NCBI GenBank assembly: GCA_031553705.1
Contig: JAVBLD010000007.1
Location: 59,802 to 123,801, forward strand
Reading direction: 5' to 3'
Length of the DNA stretch: 64,000 bases
Origin: JAVBLD01 sp031553705
GTDB lineage: Bacteria > Bacteroidota > Bacteroidia > Bacteroidales > Marinifilaceae
Part shown: in pieces, positions 52,183 to 60,426 of the stretch
How positions within the stretch are numbered: position 1 is the first letter of the stretch
Layout: every line of letters starts with the position of its first letter
Translations under genes and position numbers: made by a program
Notes under the pieces: model-generated
What the model was told of the DNA's origin: nothing
The model's database searches: none
What the model saw: the letters and a program-made list of their open reading frames with translations, nothing else

Positions 52183-53091
52183 ATGAGTATAAAGAAAATC
52201 AGCGACATTCATGAGCTATTAAAGAACAATCCCAAGAAGAAACGTTTGGTTGTAGCATATGCTAATGACAGTCATTCTATAGAAGCTGTTTATCTGGCTG
52301 TTAAAGCCGGATTGGTAGAGGGGATACTGATTGGCGATAGTAAGGTGATTGAGCAGGTATGTAAGCAGGAAGGGTATGATATTTCCAGCTTTACCGTTGT
52401 ACATGAAACGGTTGATGTGCTTTGCGCAAAAGCTGCCGTAGCCATGGTCAGGGAAGGTAAGGCGGATGTGATTATGAAAGGATTGATAAGTACGGATAAG
52501 TATATGCGTGCTATTTTGGATAAGGAACAGGGACTGGTTGCTGCTAATTCGGTTCTTTCCCATGTCACTGTATTTGAAATAGCTCTTTATCATAAATTGT
52601 TGACAGTAAGCGATGTGGCTGTTATTCCTAATCCTGATTTAAGCCAGAAAGCGGCTATGATAAAATATGTTACTGCTATGGCAAAAGCATTAGGGATAGA
52701 ACGTCCGAAGATTGCGTTAGTCGCTCCGACAGAACAGATATTGCCTAAAGTACAATCGACGGTAGATGCCGCGATCCTATCAAAGATGGGAGAGCGGGGA
52801 CAGATTGCCGATGCGATCATTGACGGGCCGATGGCTTTGGATGTTGCAGTGGACAAAGAGGCTGCCGGTATTAAAAAGGTGTGTTCTGAAGTGGCCGGAG
52901 ATGCGGATTGCCTTATTTTCCCGAATCTGGATGCCGGAAATGTATTTTATAAGACCAATACCAAGCTTTGCGGATCCAAACAAGGGGCGGTGATGGTTGG
53001 GGCAAAGGTGCCGAGCGTACTTTCCTCCAGAGGTGACAGTGTGGAAACAAAATTAAATTCGATTGCTCTGGCAGCAATGCTTTCCCTGTAA
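52183..53091 (+). CDS. ptb: Phosphate butyryltransferase family protein
   Basis: A 302-residue acyl-CoA:phosphate acyltransferase. The family core is visible as AVAMVREGKADVIMKGLIST, the mid-protein NPDLSQKAAMI and ALVAPTEQI, and the C-terminal FPNLDAGNVFYKTNTKL. It would convert butyryl-CoA to butyryl-phosphate or the reverse. The butyrate kinase gene that usually follows is absent: the next gene is a convergent cyclophilin. A branched-chain or acetyl substrate is also possible. Own promoter and a strong terminator make it monocistronic. Confidence 0.88.
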   Translation: MSIKKISDIHELLKNNPKKKRLVVAYANDSHSIEAVYLAVKAGLVEGILIGDSKVIEQVCKQEGYDISSFTVVHETVDVLCAKAAVAMVREGKADVIMKGLISTDKYMRAILDKEQGLVAANSVLSHVTVFEIALYHKLLTVSDVAVIPNPDLSQKAAMIKYVTAMAKALGIERPKIALVAPTEQILPKVQSTVDAAILSKMGERGQIADAIIDGPMALDVAVDKEAAGIKKVCSEVAGDADCLIFPNLDAGNVFYKTNTKLCGSKQGAVMVGAKVPSVLSSRGDSVETKLNSIALAAMLSL

Positions 53092-53111
53092 TTGAGTTTT
53101 ATTCTATATAT

Positions 53112-53141
53112 AAATCCGGAACACTAATTTGTTCCGGATTT
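53112..53141. terminator. Bidirectional terminator between ptb and the cyclophilin gene
   Basis: Perfect 12-bp stem AAATCCGGAACA (53112-53123) / TGTTCCGGATTT (53130-53141), 6-nt loop, with A-rich and T-rich flanks. Confidence 0.85.
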
Positions 53142-53156
53142 TATATATTTTATCGG

Positions 53157-53594
53157 TTACTCTTCCATGATGACAATACGCTCGATTGCATCTCCTTGGC
53201 GGATTGCATCCAACACTTCCAGTCCTTCATATACTTTTCCGAAACAGGTATGTTTACGGTCTAAATGGGACGTATTTTTCCGGCTATGACAGATAAAGAA
53301 TTGCGATCCTCCGGTATCCCTTCCGGCATGAGCCATAGAAAGAACTCCTCTGTCATGGTATTGGTTATTTCCGGTCAATTCGCATCTGATGGTATAACCG
53401 GGACCTCCGGTGCCGGTTCCTTTGGGACAACCGCCTTGGATAACAAAGTCCGGAATAACCCGGTGAAATGTTAATCCGTCATAGAATCCGCTTTTTGCCA
53501 ACTTTACAAAATTAGCGACAGTATTGGGAGCATCTTCTTCATAAAAGTTTACTTTCATTACTCCCTTCTCGGTATGAATTTCTGCTTTGAACAT
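53157..53594 (-). CDS. Cyclophilin-type peptidyl-prolyl isomerase
   Basis: A 145-residue single-domain cyclophilin without a signal peptide, hence cytosolic. Core motifs are FHRVIPDFVIQGG with the catalytic Arg, GPGYTIRCE, LSMAHAGRDTGGSQFFI and FGKVYEGLEVLD. Short bacterial form. It is separated by a hairpin from the BFD-type gene upstream. Confidence 0.95.
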   Translation of the reverse strand: MFKAEIHTEKGVMKVNFYEEDAPNTVANFVKLAKSGFYDGLTFHRVIPDFVIQGGCPKGTGTGGPGYTIRCELTGNNQYHDRGVLSMAHAGRDTGGSQFFICHSRKNTSHLDRKHTCFGKVYEGLEVLDAIRQGDAIERIVIMEE

Positions 53595-53641
53595 AAGTTT
53601 ACGTTTTAAATCCGGAGTAAAAGTACGATTTTTAAACCTAT

Positions 53642-53668
53642 AAAAAAACCGCCTTGGCGACGGCTTTT
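53642..53668 (-). terminator. Possible terminator of the [2Fe-2S] gene
   Basis: On the minus strand AAAAGCCG ... CGGTTTTTTT forms a GC-rich hairpin followed by seven T, between the BFD-type gene and the cyclophilin gene. Confidence 0.5.
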
Positions 53669-53699
53669 ATTTTAAGATTTCAGATGGGTCCGGTACACT

Positions 53700-53876
53700 T
53701 TACTTACCATTTATTTGGTCCAGTATTTCTTGGATCTTCTCCTGGCATCCGCCACATCCGGTTCCTGCATTTGTCTCTTCACCAACTTGATCGACGGTCT
53801 TTAGCCCTTTTTCCTTGATTGCCTTTTCAATCTCTTCGCGGCTTACATCAAAACAATTACAAATTTTTTCACTCAT
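53700..53876 (-). CDS. BFD-like [2Fe-2S]-binding protein
   Basis: 58 residues, shorter than usual gene-calling limits. The sequence begins MSEKICNCFDVSREEIEKAI and has the four-cysteine pattern C-x-C (ICNC) then C-x2-C (GCGGC) typical of bacterioferritin-associated ferredoxin domains. No DNA-binding or enzymatic partner is fused. Such stand-alone domains may shuttle electrons or act in iron handling. Own -7 element at 53959. Confidence 0.88.
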   Translation of the reverse strand: MSEKICNCFDVSREEIEKAIKEKGLKTVDQVGEETNAGTGCGGCQEKIQEILDQINGK

Positions 53877-53958
53877 AGCTTTACATTTTTATTGATAAAT
53901 AATTTAGTGTTATTACGTAACGATGGCACAGAAGTTTATTTATTCTTGTCATCGATTT

Positions 53959-53966
53959 CAAAAATA
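53959..53966 (-). promoter_or_regulatory. Putative -7 element (TATTTTTG) for the BFD-like gene
   Basis: Minus-strand TAnnTTTG match about 83 bp before the start. Confidence 0.5.
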
Positions 53967-54030
53967 CAACAATAAATAATAAATCAAATATAAGTTCTAT
54001 ATCATGTTTTTATGATTTTATAGAAAAAAT

Positions 54031-54720
54031 CTATTTTATATTTTCATAAAACATCTTCCAGAGGTTGTCGTCTAGTGGTGGGGAAGCCACAATGGTGAGC
54101 ATTTCCTGGCTTACCGGATGCTTGAAACTGATTGACCGGGCATGCAGGCTGATCCCACCGCCTTCATTAGAACGGGGAAATCCGTATTTCAGGTCACCTT
54201 TAATAGGACATCCTATCTTGGCCAGTTGGCAGCGGATCTGGTGGTGGCGACCGGTATAGAGTTTTACTTCGAGAAGGTAATACCTTTGCAGGCTACCGAT
54301 CAAGGTATATTCCAGCCGGGCTTCCTGGGCTCCGTTTCTGGGTTTATTGTATGCATGCGATTTGTTTTTTTCACTATCGCGCACGAGATAGTGGGTTAGT
54401 ATGGCATGATCTACTTCCGGCAGATTACCGACAATGGCCCAATAAATTTTGGTTATCTCTTTTTCATGTTCTTGGAACATCTTATTCAGCCGGGTCAATG
54501 CTTTGCTGGTACGGGCAAATATAACCACTCCGCTTACCGGACGGTCTACGCGGTGGGGAACACCAAGGTATACATCCCCCGGTTTATTGTACTTTTTTTT
54601 GATATAGGCTTTTACCTCTTCGCTTAGCGGAGTATCCCCGGTTTTGTCTGCTTGGACAATATCGGAAACGTCTTTGTTGACAGCGATGATATGGTTGTCT
54701 TCGTATAGAACCTTAAGCAT
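54031..54720 (-). CDS. RluA-family pseudouridine synthase without S4 domain
   Basis: 229 residues made up only of the catalytic domain. The aspartate motif is VPHRVDRPVSGVVIFA, followed by LYTGRHHQIRCQLA and a C-terminal HP loop (FKHPVSQE). Lack of an S4 domain and small size place it with the RluA/TruC-type branch rather than RluD; the target uridine is unknown. It is 36 bp downstream of panB and may share its transcript. Confidence 0.88.
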   Translation of the reverse strand: MLKVLYEDNHIIAVNKDVSDIVQADKTGDTPLSEEVKAYIKKKYNKPGDVYLGVPHRVDRPVSGVVIFARTSKALTRLNKMFQEHEKEITKIYWAIVGNLPEVDHAILTHYLVRDSEKNKSHAYNKPRNGAQEARLEYTLIGSLQRYYLLEVKLYTGRHHQIRCQLAKIGCPIKGDLKYGFPRSNEGGGISLHARSISFKHPVSQEMLTIVASPPLDDNLWKMFYENIK

Positions 54721-54756
54721 GGTCTGTATTTTTTTTCTGTTACTATATAGAACAGG

Positions 54757-55572
54757 TTAGTATTGTTCTTTTCCGTTAGGGAAGTCCCCGCTTTTTACGT
54801 CTACAATATAGTTTCCGACCGCTCCGGTTATTTCAGCAAACAGATTATGGTAGCGCCGCAGGAAACGGGGAGAAAACTCTTGATTAATACCGAGCATGTC
54901 GTGGATAACCAGCACTTGACCGTCAACACCACCGCCTGCTCCGATTCCGATGACCGGTATCATCAACTTCTGTGCCACCTGTTTTGCAAGTGTTGCCGGT
55001 ATTTTCTCCAGCACAATGGCGAAGCAGCCGGCTTCCTGTAGTAAGACTGCATCCTGCAGTAGCTTTCTGGCTTCCTCTTCTTTTTGAGCCCTGACGGCAT
55101 AAGTACCGAATTTATGAATGCTTTGCGGAGTTAGCCCCAGATGGCCCATTACCGGAATCCCGGCAGACAGGATTCGCTGCACCGATTCGATTACTTCAGC
55201 GCCGCCTTCCAGCTTTATCGCATCCGCACTGGTCTCTTTCATAATCCGTATCGCAGAGGAGAGGGCTTCCTTACTGTTTCCCTGGTAGCTGCCAAAAGGC
55301 ATATCAACTACCACCAAAGCTCTTTTTACTCCTCTTACGACAGATGCTCCGTGATATATCATCTGATCCAATGTCATCGGTAACGTGGTTTCGTATCCTG
55401 CCATTACATTGGATGCCGAATCTCCGACCAATATGATGTCTATACCTGCCTGATCAATGATCCGCGCCATTGAATAATCATAAGCCGTAAGCATACTTAT
55501 TTTCTCTCCCTTCAGTTTCATTTCGGATAAAACGTGGGTCGTTACTACTTTTACTCCTGTTTGAATTGACAT
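54757..55572 (-). CDS. panB: 3-methyl-2-oxobutanoate hydroxymethyltransferase
   Basis: A 271-residue TIM-barrel enzyme making ketopantoate, the first step of pantothenate synthesis. Signatures: MLTAYDYSMARI, ILVGDSASNVMAGY, VVDMPFGSYQ, KLEGG, HLGLTPQS and IGIGAGGGVDGQVLVIHD. Length is standard. panC and panD are not in the window. Confidence 0.96.
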   Translation of the reverse strand: MSIQTGVKVVTTHVLSEMKLKGEKISMLTAYDYSMARIIDQAGIDIILVGDSASNVMAGYETTLPMTLDQMIYHGASVVRGVKRALVVVDMPFGSYQGNSKEALSSAIRIMKETSADAIKLEGGAEVIESVQRILSAGIPVMGHLGLTPQSIHKFGTYAVRAQKEEEARKLLQDAVLLQEAGCFAIVLEKIPATLAKQVAQKLMIPVIGIGAGGGVDGQVLVIHDMLGINQEFSPRFLRRYHNLFAEITGAVGNYIVDVKSGDFPNGKEQY

Positions 55573-55660
55573 AAGCTTATCCTTAATTTATATGTATTAA
55601 TAGGTTTCCGCCACGAAACTTTGACGCTCCGATTAGTAGTCAAAGAATACGGATTTTCCG

Positions 55661-56317
55661 TTATTGGAATACTCCGATAACGGTCTGGGAACCTCTTGTT
55701 TTCTGGCCCAGCTGTACTTCGATTTTAGTGTTCACCGGCAAGAAAAGATCTACACGCGAACCGAATTTAATAAATCCGGCATGTTTATCCTGTCTTACCG
55801 GAGCATCTACAGGTGCATAGGATACAATACGTTTGGCTACTGCTCCTGCAACCTGGCGCATCAGTATGGTTTGTCCGTTGTGGCATTCGATTGCAATGGT
55901 TGTTCTTTCGTTTTGTGTAGAAGATTTCGGCAGATAGGCTGCCGCAAAATTTCCTTTATGGTATTTAAAGTATCTGACTATGCCGTTTACCGGAAACCAA
56001 TTGATATGTACATTAAAAATGTTCATAAAAATGGATACTTGTATCCTCCTGTCTTTCAGGTATTCGGGCTCTTCGGTCTCTTCTATCACAACGATTCTTC
56101 CGTCGGCCGGAGCTATGATTGCATTGTTGTTCAGAATAACTACCCGCTTGGGGGATCTAAAAAAATTTATAACCAACAGATAAAAAATGACGGAAATAAT
56201 CAATATACTATTGACAACCGTAGCATTGTCGGTAAGAAAAAAAACGATACCGTTCAATATAATGAGCAACATCAGAGTTTTCAGTATTGTAGAGAATCCT
56301 GCTTTATGTAGAGTCAT
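55661..56317 (-). CDS. psd: Phosphatidylserine decarboxylase
   Basis: A 218-residue proenzyme of the short (archaeal-type) class. The N-terminus has two membrane helices (about 10-50). The decarboxylase domain has APADGRIV, FMNIFNVHINWFPVNG and the self-cleavage site FGSRVD, where Ser becomes the pyruvoyl group. It produces phosphatidylethanolamine at the inner membrane. The phosphatidylserine synthase gene is not adjacent. It lies 178 bp downstream of cdsA on the same strand, and the two act in the same lipid pathway. Confidence 0.93.
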   Translation of the reverse strand: MTLHKAGFSTILKTLMLLIILNGIVFFLTDNATVVNSILIISVIFYLLVINFFRSPKRVVILNNNAIIAPADGRIVVIEETEEPEYLKDRRIQVSIFMNIFNVHINWFPVNGIVRYFKYHKGNFAAAYLPKSSTQNERTTIAIECHNGQTILMRQVAGAVAKRIVSYAPVDAPVRQDKHAGFIKFGSRVDLFLPVNTKIEVQLGQKTRGSQTVIGVFQ

Positions 56318-56494
56318 TTCCGCTTATTTAAAGATTAATAAATTTTCAGCGTGTAAAGTTAGTCTTTATAACTAAAAATCTAAGCGGAAAATTAAAAGAT
56401 TTTGTATCGTTTAGTATACTGGTTATCTGTTTGTTGTTGTTGTTAGATTACAAGAAAGCGGCAATTATCATTAAAATTGAAGCACAGAAGGTAT

Positions 56495-57301
56495 TCAAAT
56501 AATGAATTTCAGATATACATAAATGGCCGGTATAATAAAAAGAATCGAGTCCAGACGATCAAGTACTCCCCCATGTCCCGGCATAATATGTCCTGAATCC
56601 TTGATATCGGTACATCTCTTAAACATTGATTCGATTAGATCTCCTATGGTGCCGAAAAATACAACAATGCAGGTGATCATAGCCGTATCTGCATAGGTCA
56701 GATTGATATAGGGGGCAATGACCACACCGGCAATGATAGTACTTATCCCGCCGCCAATTGCACCTTCCCATGATTTCTTCGGGGAGATCCGGGGAAAAAG
56801 TTTATGCTTTCCGAATTGCGAACCGAACAGGTAAGCAAAGGTATCGTTAAACCATACCAATACGAATGGGAGAAATATTGTCTCAGGCTGCCACTCACCG
56901 GTGTGCAGGTAAGGCAGGTAATTTAACAGTGTAAAAGGAGTCGTTACATATAATAATGCATAGAAACCGAACGCCAGATTCTGGAATGCCGAAGCTTTTT
57001 TACGATATAACTCACATATAGAGAGAGCAAATATTGCAATGAAAAAATAAAGGTAGGCTTTTTCATAGCCGATATAATTATCTAAAAAGCCTGCCGTAAA
57101 AAGGGTCGCGCCGCAAATCAGGCATACCGGGATATTTATATGAATATCCAGGGGCTTCACTATGCGGATAAATTCCAGTAATCCGAGGATATTGATACAA
57201 AAGAAAAGGATAAAAAAACTAACAGGATGTAAAAAAATACACCCTGTTACGAGTACGATAAACAATAATCCGCTAATAATGCGCTTTACAAAGTTATTCA
57301 C
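56495..57301 (-). CDS. cdsA: Phosphatidate cytidylyltransferase
   Basis: About 268 residues, taking the GTG at 57301 (VNNFVKRIISGLLF). That start overlaps the stop of the DUF2007 gene by 8 bp, a typical coupled arrangement, while the longer in-phase frame to 57349 would overlap it by 56 bp. The polytopic protein has about eight helices and the family signature SMFKRCTDIKDSGHIMPGH followed by GGVLDRLDS. Other markers are FNDTFAYLFG and ISPKKSWEG. It makes CDP-diacylglycerol for phospholipid synthesis. Confidence 0.93.
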   Translation of the reverse strand: MNNFVKRIISGLLFIVLVTGCIFLHPVSFFILFFCINILGLLEFIRIVKPLDIHINIPVCLICGATLFTAGFLDNYIGYEKAYLYFFIAIFALSICELYRKKASAFQNLAFGFYALLYVTTPFTLLNYLPYLHTGEWQPETIFLPFVLVWFNDTFAYLFGSQFGKHKLFPRISPKKSWEGAIGGGISTIIAGVVIAPYINLTYADTAMITCIVVFFGTIGDLIESMFKRCTDIKDSGHIMPGHGGVLDRLDSILFIIPAIYVYLKFII

Positions 57302-57497
57302 GATATGCTTTTTTAATAACCTCTGTAGCTTTCTCCAAATCGTCAGCATTCACCATGACATTAATAACTCCCAACGTAATTGCAGAATCTTTTTGATTCA
57401 GAATAACAGCTTCAATATTACTTTCTTCAAGTAGTTCCTTTACCAATTCTGCTTGAAACATCTGTTCTGTTTCATAAGCAACCATCCAGTTGTCCAT
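57294..57497 (-). CDS. DUF2007 small protein
   Basis: 67 residues with the DUF2007/GlnB-like small fold (VAYETEQMFQAELVKELLEE, then AVILNQKDSA and INVMVNADDLEKATEVI). The family is annotated as a putative signal-transducing protein without firm function. It sits between ftsH and cdsA and overlaps the cdsA start, so the two are translationally linked. Confidence 0.85.
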   Translation of the reverse strand: MDNWMVAYETEQMFQAELVKELLEESNIEAVILNQKDSAITLGVINVMVNADDLEKATEVIKKAYRE

Positions 57498-57581
57498 AAT
57501 ATTAAATTTAGATTTATTTTTCGATCTCCTTCTTATTCCAAATATATGGATTTTTTCTTCAAATCTAAAGCCGAAAGTTAA

Positions 57582-59600
57582 TTAATTTTTATTCTCTTCT
57601 CCCTCGTTTCTTTCTTCTTTCTCCTCCATTTTTTCTTCTTCTGTTTTCATTTCTTCCTCTTCCTCTTTCCATGGTCGTTTGCCTAATATTCTCTCTAAAT
57701 CGTCACTGAAGATCACCTCTTTCTCCAATAATAATTCGGCTACCTGTTTATGCTGCTCCCGATGCTCTTCCAATATTTTTTTGGCCCGGCTATAAGCTGT
57801 TTCGACCATTTCCTTCACCTCTGAATCGATGAGTTCTGCCGTTTTTTCCGAATAGGGTTTGGTAAAACTGAAATCGCTTTGTCCGGAGGAATCATAGTAG
57901 CTAAGGTTACCGATCTTATCGCTCATGCCAAAGATGGTTACCATTGCGTAGGCTTGTTTGGTGGCTCTTTCAAGATCGTTTTGCGCACCGGTTGAGATTT
58001 GCCCGAACGTCAATTCTTCAGCGGCACGTCCTCCCAATACCGAACACATCTGGTCGAGCAACTGTTCTTTTGTCGTGATCTGGCGCTCCTGTGGCAGGTA
58101 CCACGCGGCTCCCAGAGCTTTTCCCCTCGGTACGATAGTCACTTTTAACAATGGATGGGCATGTTCCAGCAACCATGAAGCGGTAGCGTGTCCGGCTTCG
58201 TGATAAGCGATTGCTTTCTTTTCGCTTACCTTTATGATTTTACTCCGTTTTTCCAATCCACCTACAATCCGGTCGATGGCGTCCAGAAAATCTTGTTTGT
58301 CCACTTCGTGCTTGTTTTTACGGGCAGCAGTTAAGGCTGCCTCATTGGCGACATTGGCAATATCGGCACCTGAAAAACCGGGCGTTTGTTTGGCCAGGAA
58401 TACATAGTCGACATCATTTCCCAACTTAAGCGGTCTTAAGTGTACTTTAAAGATCTCTTCCCTGTCTTTTAACTCCGGCAAGTCGATGCTAATCTGGCGA
58501 TCGAAACGTCCGGCGCGTAGCAGGGCGCTGTCGAGTATATCGGCACGGTTGGTAGCAGCTAGAATAATTACCCCGGAATTGGTTTCAAAACCGTCCATTT
58601 CGGTTAATAGCTGGTTCAATGTGTTTTCCCGTTCGTCATTTGATCCCATGTTCGGGTTTCTTCCCCTGGCCCGCCCGATAGCGTCGATTTCATCAATAAA
58701 AATGATGCATGGGGCCTTTTCTTTTGCCTGCTTAAAAAGATCGCGCACTCTGGAAGCACCCACTCCAACAAACATTTCGACAAAATCGGATCCCGACATG
58801 GAAAAGAAAGGTACATTGGCCTCTCCGGCCATTGCTTTTGCCATCAATGTCTTACCTGTCCCCGGAGGACCTACCAATAAAGCTCCTTTGGGGATCTTAC
58901 CTCCCAGCTTGGTATATTTGTCCGGATTTTTCAGGAAAGAGACAATCTCTTCCACTTCCTGTTTAGCTTCTGCTAGACCGGCAACATCTTTAAATGTGAT
59001 TTTTACGTTAGTATCTTTGTCAAATAATTTAGCTTGCGATTTACCGACATTGAATACTCCGCCGCCGCCTGCGCCTTTACTCATCCTTCTGAAAAAGAAT
59101 ATCCAGATGAAAATCAGTAAGGCGATAGGGAAGAGGAACGAAAATATATCCCCCCAACCGTCGTACTCTTTTTCATAATCGACAGTAACAGATGCTGCTC
59201 CGGGGATCAATTCCTGCGCTTCCGCTACATTCTTGTCAAATGTTTCGGAGGAGCCGATGGTAAAATAAAATTGCGGGCCGGGGCTGGAATTCTTAAAACC
59301 GTTGGCTTTTAACTGGGAATAGTTTTCAATTTTATCCGGTTTGATAAAGACATGGACCATTCCTTTGTTGGTGATTACAACGAATTTATCGATATCACCT
59401 TTTTCAAGCATCTTTGCCTTGACCTCTTGCCAGGTGGTACGAACCGGTTCGGTTTTCATATTGAAAAATTGAAAACCTATAATGATCAATGCAATGAGTA
59501 AATATATCCAGTATCCGTTATATTTGGATGTTTTTATGTTTTTTCCGCCTAACGGAGAAAAATTAAAACCGTCATCTTTTTTATCTTTGTTTTGTGCCAT
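57582..59600 (-). CDS. ftsH: ATP-dependent zinc metalloprotease FtsH
   Basis: A 672-residue membrane AAA+ protease. Two membrane helices at about 31-48 and 152-170 flank a periplasmic domain. Walker A is GPPGTGKT (244-251), Walker B is IIFIDEIDAIG, and the SRH arginines are in LRAGRFDRQ. The zinc site HEAGH is at 467-471. The last 35 residues are a charged Glu/Lys tail (EEEEEMKTEEEKMEEKEERN), longer and more acidic than in E. coli. It degrades misfolded membrane proteins and regulators. Downstream of rsfS in one operon. Confidence 0.97.
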   Translation of the reverse strand: MAQNKDKKDDGFNFSPLGGKNIKTSKYNGYWIYLLIALIIIGFQFFNMKTEPVRTTWQEVKAKMLEKGDIDKFVVITNKGMVHVFIKPDKIENYSQLKANGFKNSSPGPQFYFTIGSSETFDKNVAEAQELIPGAASVTVDYEKEYDGWGDIFSFLFPIALLIFIWIFFFRRMSKGAGGGGVFNVGKSQAKLFDKDTNVKITFKDVAGLAEAKQEVEEIVSFLKNPDKYTKLGGKIPKGALLVGPPGTGKTLMAKAMAGEANVPFFSMSGSDFVEMFVGVGASRVRDLFKQAKEKAPCIIFIDEIDAIGRARGRNPNMGSNDERENTLNQLLTEMDGFETNSGVIILAATNRADILDSALLRAGRFDRQISIDLPELKDREEIFKVHLRPLKLGNDVDYVFLAKQTPGFSGADIANVANEAALTAARKNKHEVDKQDFLDAIDRIVGGLEKRSKIIKVSEKKAIAYHEAGHATASWLLEHAHPLLKVTIVPRGKALGAAWYLPQERQITTKEQLLDQMCSVLGGRAAEELTFGQISTGAQNDLERATKQAYAMVTIFGMSDKIGNLSYYDSSGQSDFSFTKPYSEKTAELIDSEVKEMVETAYSRAKKILEEHREQHKQVAELLLEKEVIFSDDLERILGKRPWKEEEEEMKTEEEKMEEKEERNEGEENKN

Positions 59601-59706
59601 ATCCAGTTGTTCTGATATTTAATTAAAATCTTTTTTAACGTCTGATACTTGTTCGTTTTACATCATTTCTCCGGATTTAAAGAGATATTGATAGACTCGT
59701 TGGGTT

Positions 59707-60102
59707 TTAGCCATTAAAGTTCGAACACACATTATCGAATTCATAGGCTGGTTCCGCTATTTCTTCTATATCGGCATCCGCCCAGAAATCTTCCAATTGA
59801 TAATAATCTCTTTGCTCTTTTTGAAATATGTGGACAATAACATCTCCGTAATCTAATACAATCCATTGTGCGGCGCGTTCGCCTTCGGTGTGGAACGGTT
59901 TTTCCCCCAGATCCTCCCTCGTCCTTTCTTCTACAGCCTCAGCCAATGTGAGCACATGTGTGCTTGATGTACCATGGCATATTACGAAAAAACGGCATAA
60001 ACAGTTGTTTATTTTCTTTAAATCGATCTTAACAATGTGACATCCTTTGTGTTCTTCCAGCGCTTCTATTATTTTATTTACTAATTTTTCTGTTTTTAGC
60101 AT
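59707..60102 (-). CDS. rsfS: Ribosomal silencing factor RsfS
   Basis: 131 residues of the RsfS/Iojap family. Markers: IIEALEEHKGCHIVKIDLK, FFVICHGTSSTHVLTLAEAVEE, GERAAQWIVLDYGDVIVHIF and YYQLEDFWADA. It binds L14 to block subunit joining under starvation. First gene of the rsfS-ftsH-DUF2007-cdsA cluster, with a -7 element at 60128. Confidence 0.95.
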   Translation of the reverse strand: MLKTEKLVNKIIEALEEHKGCHIVKIDLKKINNCLCRFFVICHGTSSTHVLTLAEAVEERTREDLGEKPFHTEGERAAQWIVLDYGDVIVHIFQKEQRDYYQLEDFWADADIEEIAEPAYEFDNVCSNFNG

Positions 60103-60127
60103 ATAATATTTATTCCTTCTCAGGTTG

Positions 60128-60135
60128 CAAATTTA
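60128..60135 (-). promoter_or_regulatory. Putative -7 element (TAAATTTG) for rsfS-ftsH
   Basis: Minus-strand TAnnTTTG match 26 bp before rsfS. Confidence 0.55.
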
Positions 60136-60365
60136 CATTTAAAAATGGAGAACTGAAAATTCTGGATTAAAAAGCATGTTTTCGAAATTTGTCGGTATGG
60201 CTTTCTATATTGTAGAACAATAAATATCTCGTTGTTATAATCTTCTATGGTTAAGGCTATCTTTTTCAAACGGGTTAAAAACAGGTCATCAAAAAAAACG
60301 TTTTAAACTATTGGCTGGCGTAATCTATTTTTCCCTGATTTTCGTATTTATTTTTCTTTTTTGTA

Positions 60366-60373
60366 TAGTTTTG
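60366..60373 (+). promoter_or_regulatory. Putative -7 element (TAGTTTTG) for the aminotransferase
   Basis: TAnnTTTG match 54 bp before the ATG at 60427. Confidence 0.5.
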
Positions 60374-60426
60374 CAAAAACTATATTGTAGCCATATTTAT
60401 GGTTGTCTAAACTTATTTTTTAAAGA

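Larger units (their letters stand above)
60103..60426. other. Divergent intergenic region
   Basis: About 320 bp without genes, between rsfS and the aminotransferase. Contains the two -7 elements listed (60128 and 60366); otherwise nothing recognised. Confidence 0.55.

Noticed and set aside
55664..56311. Rightward frame of 215 codons
   Set aside because: Antisense to psd, which has clear family motifs; the opposite product is tyrosine- and cysteine-rich with no similarity.
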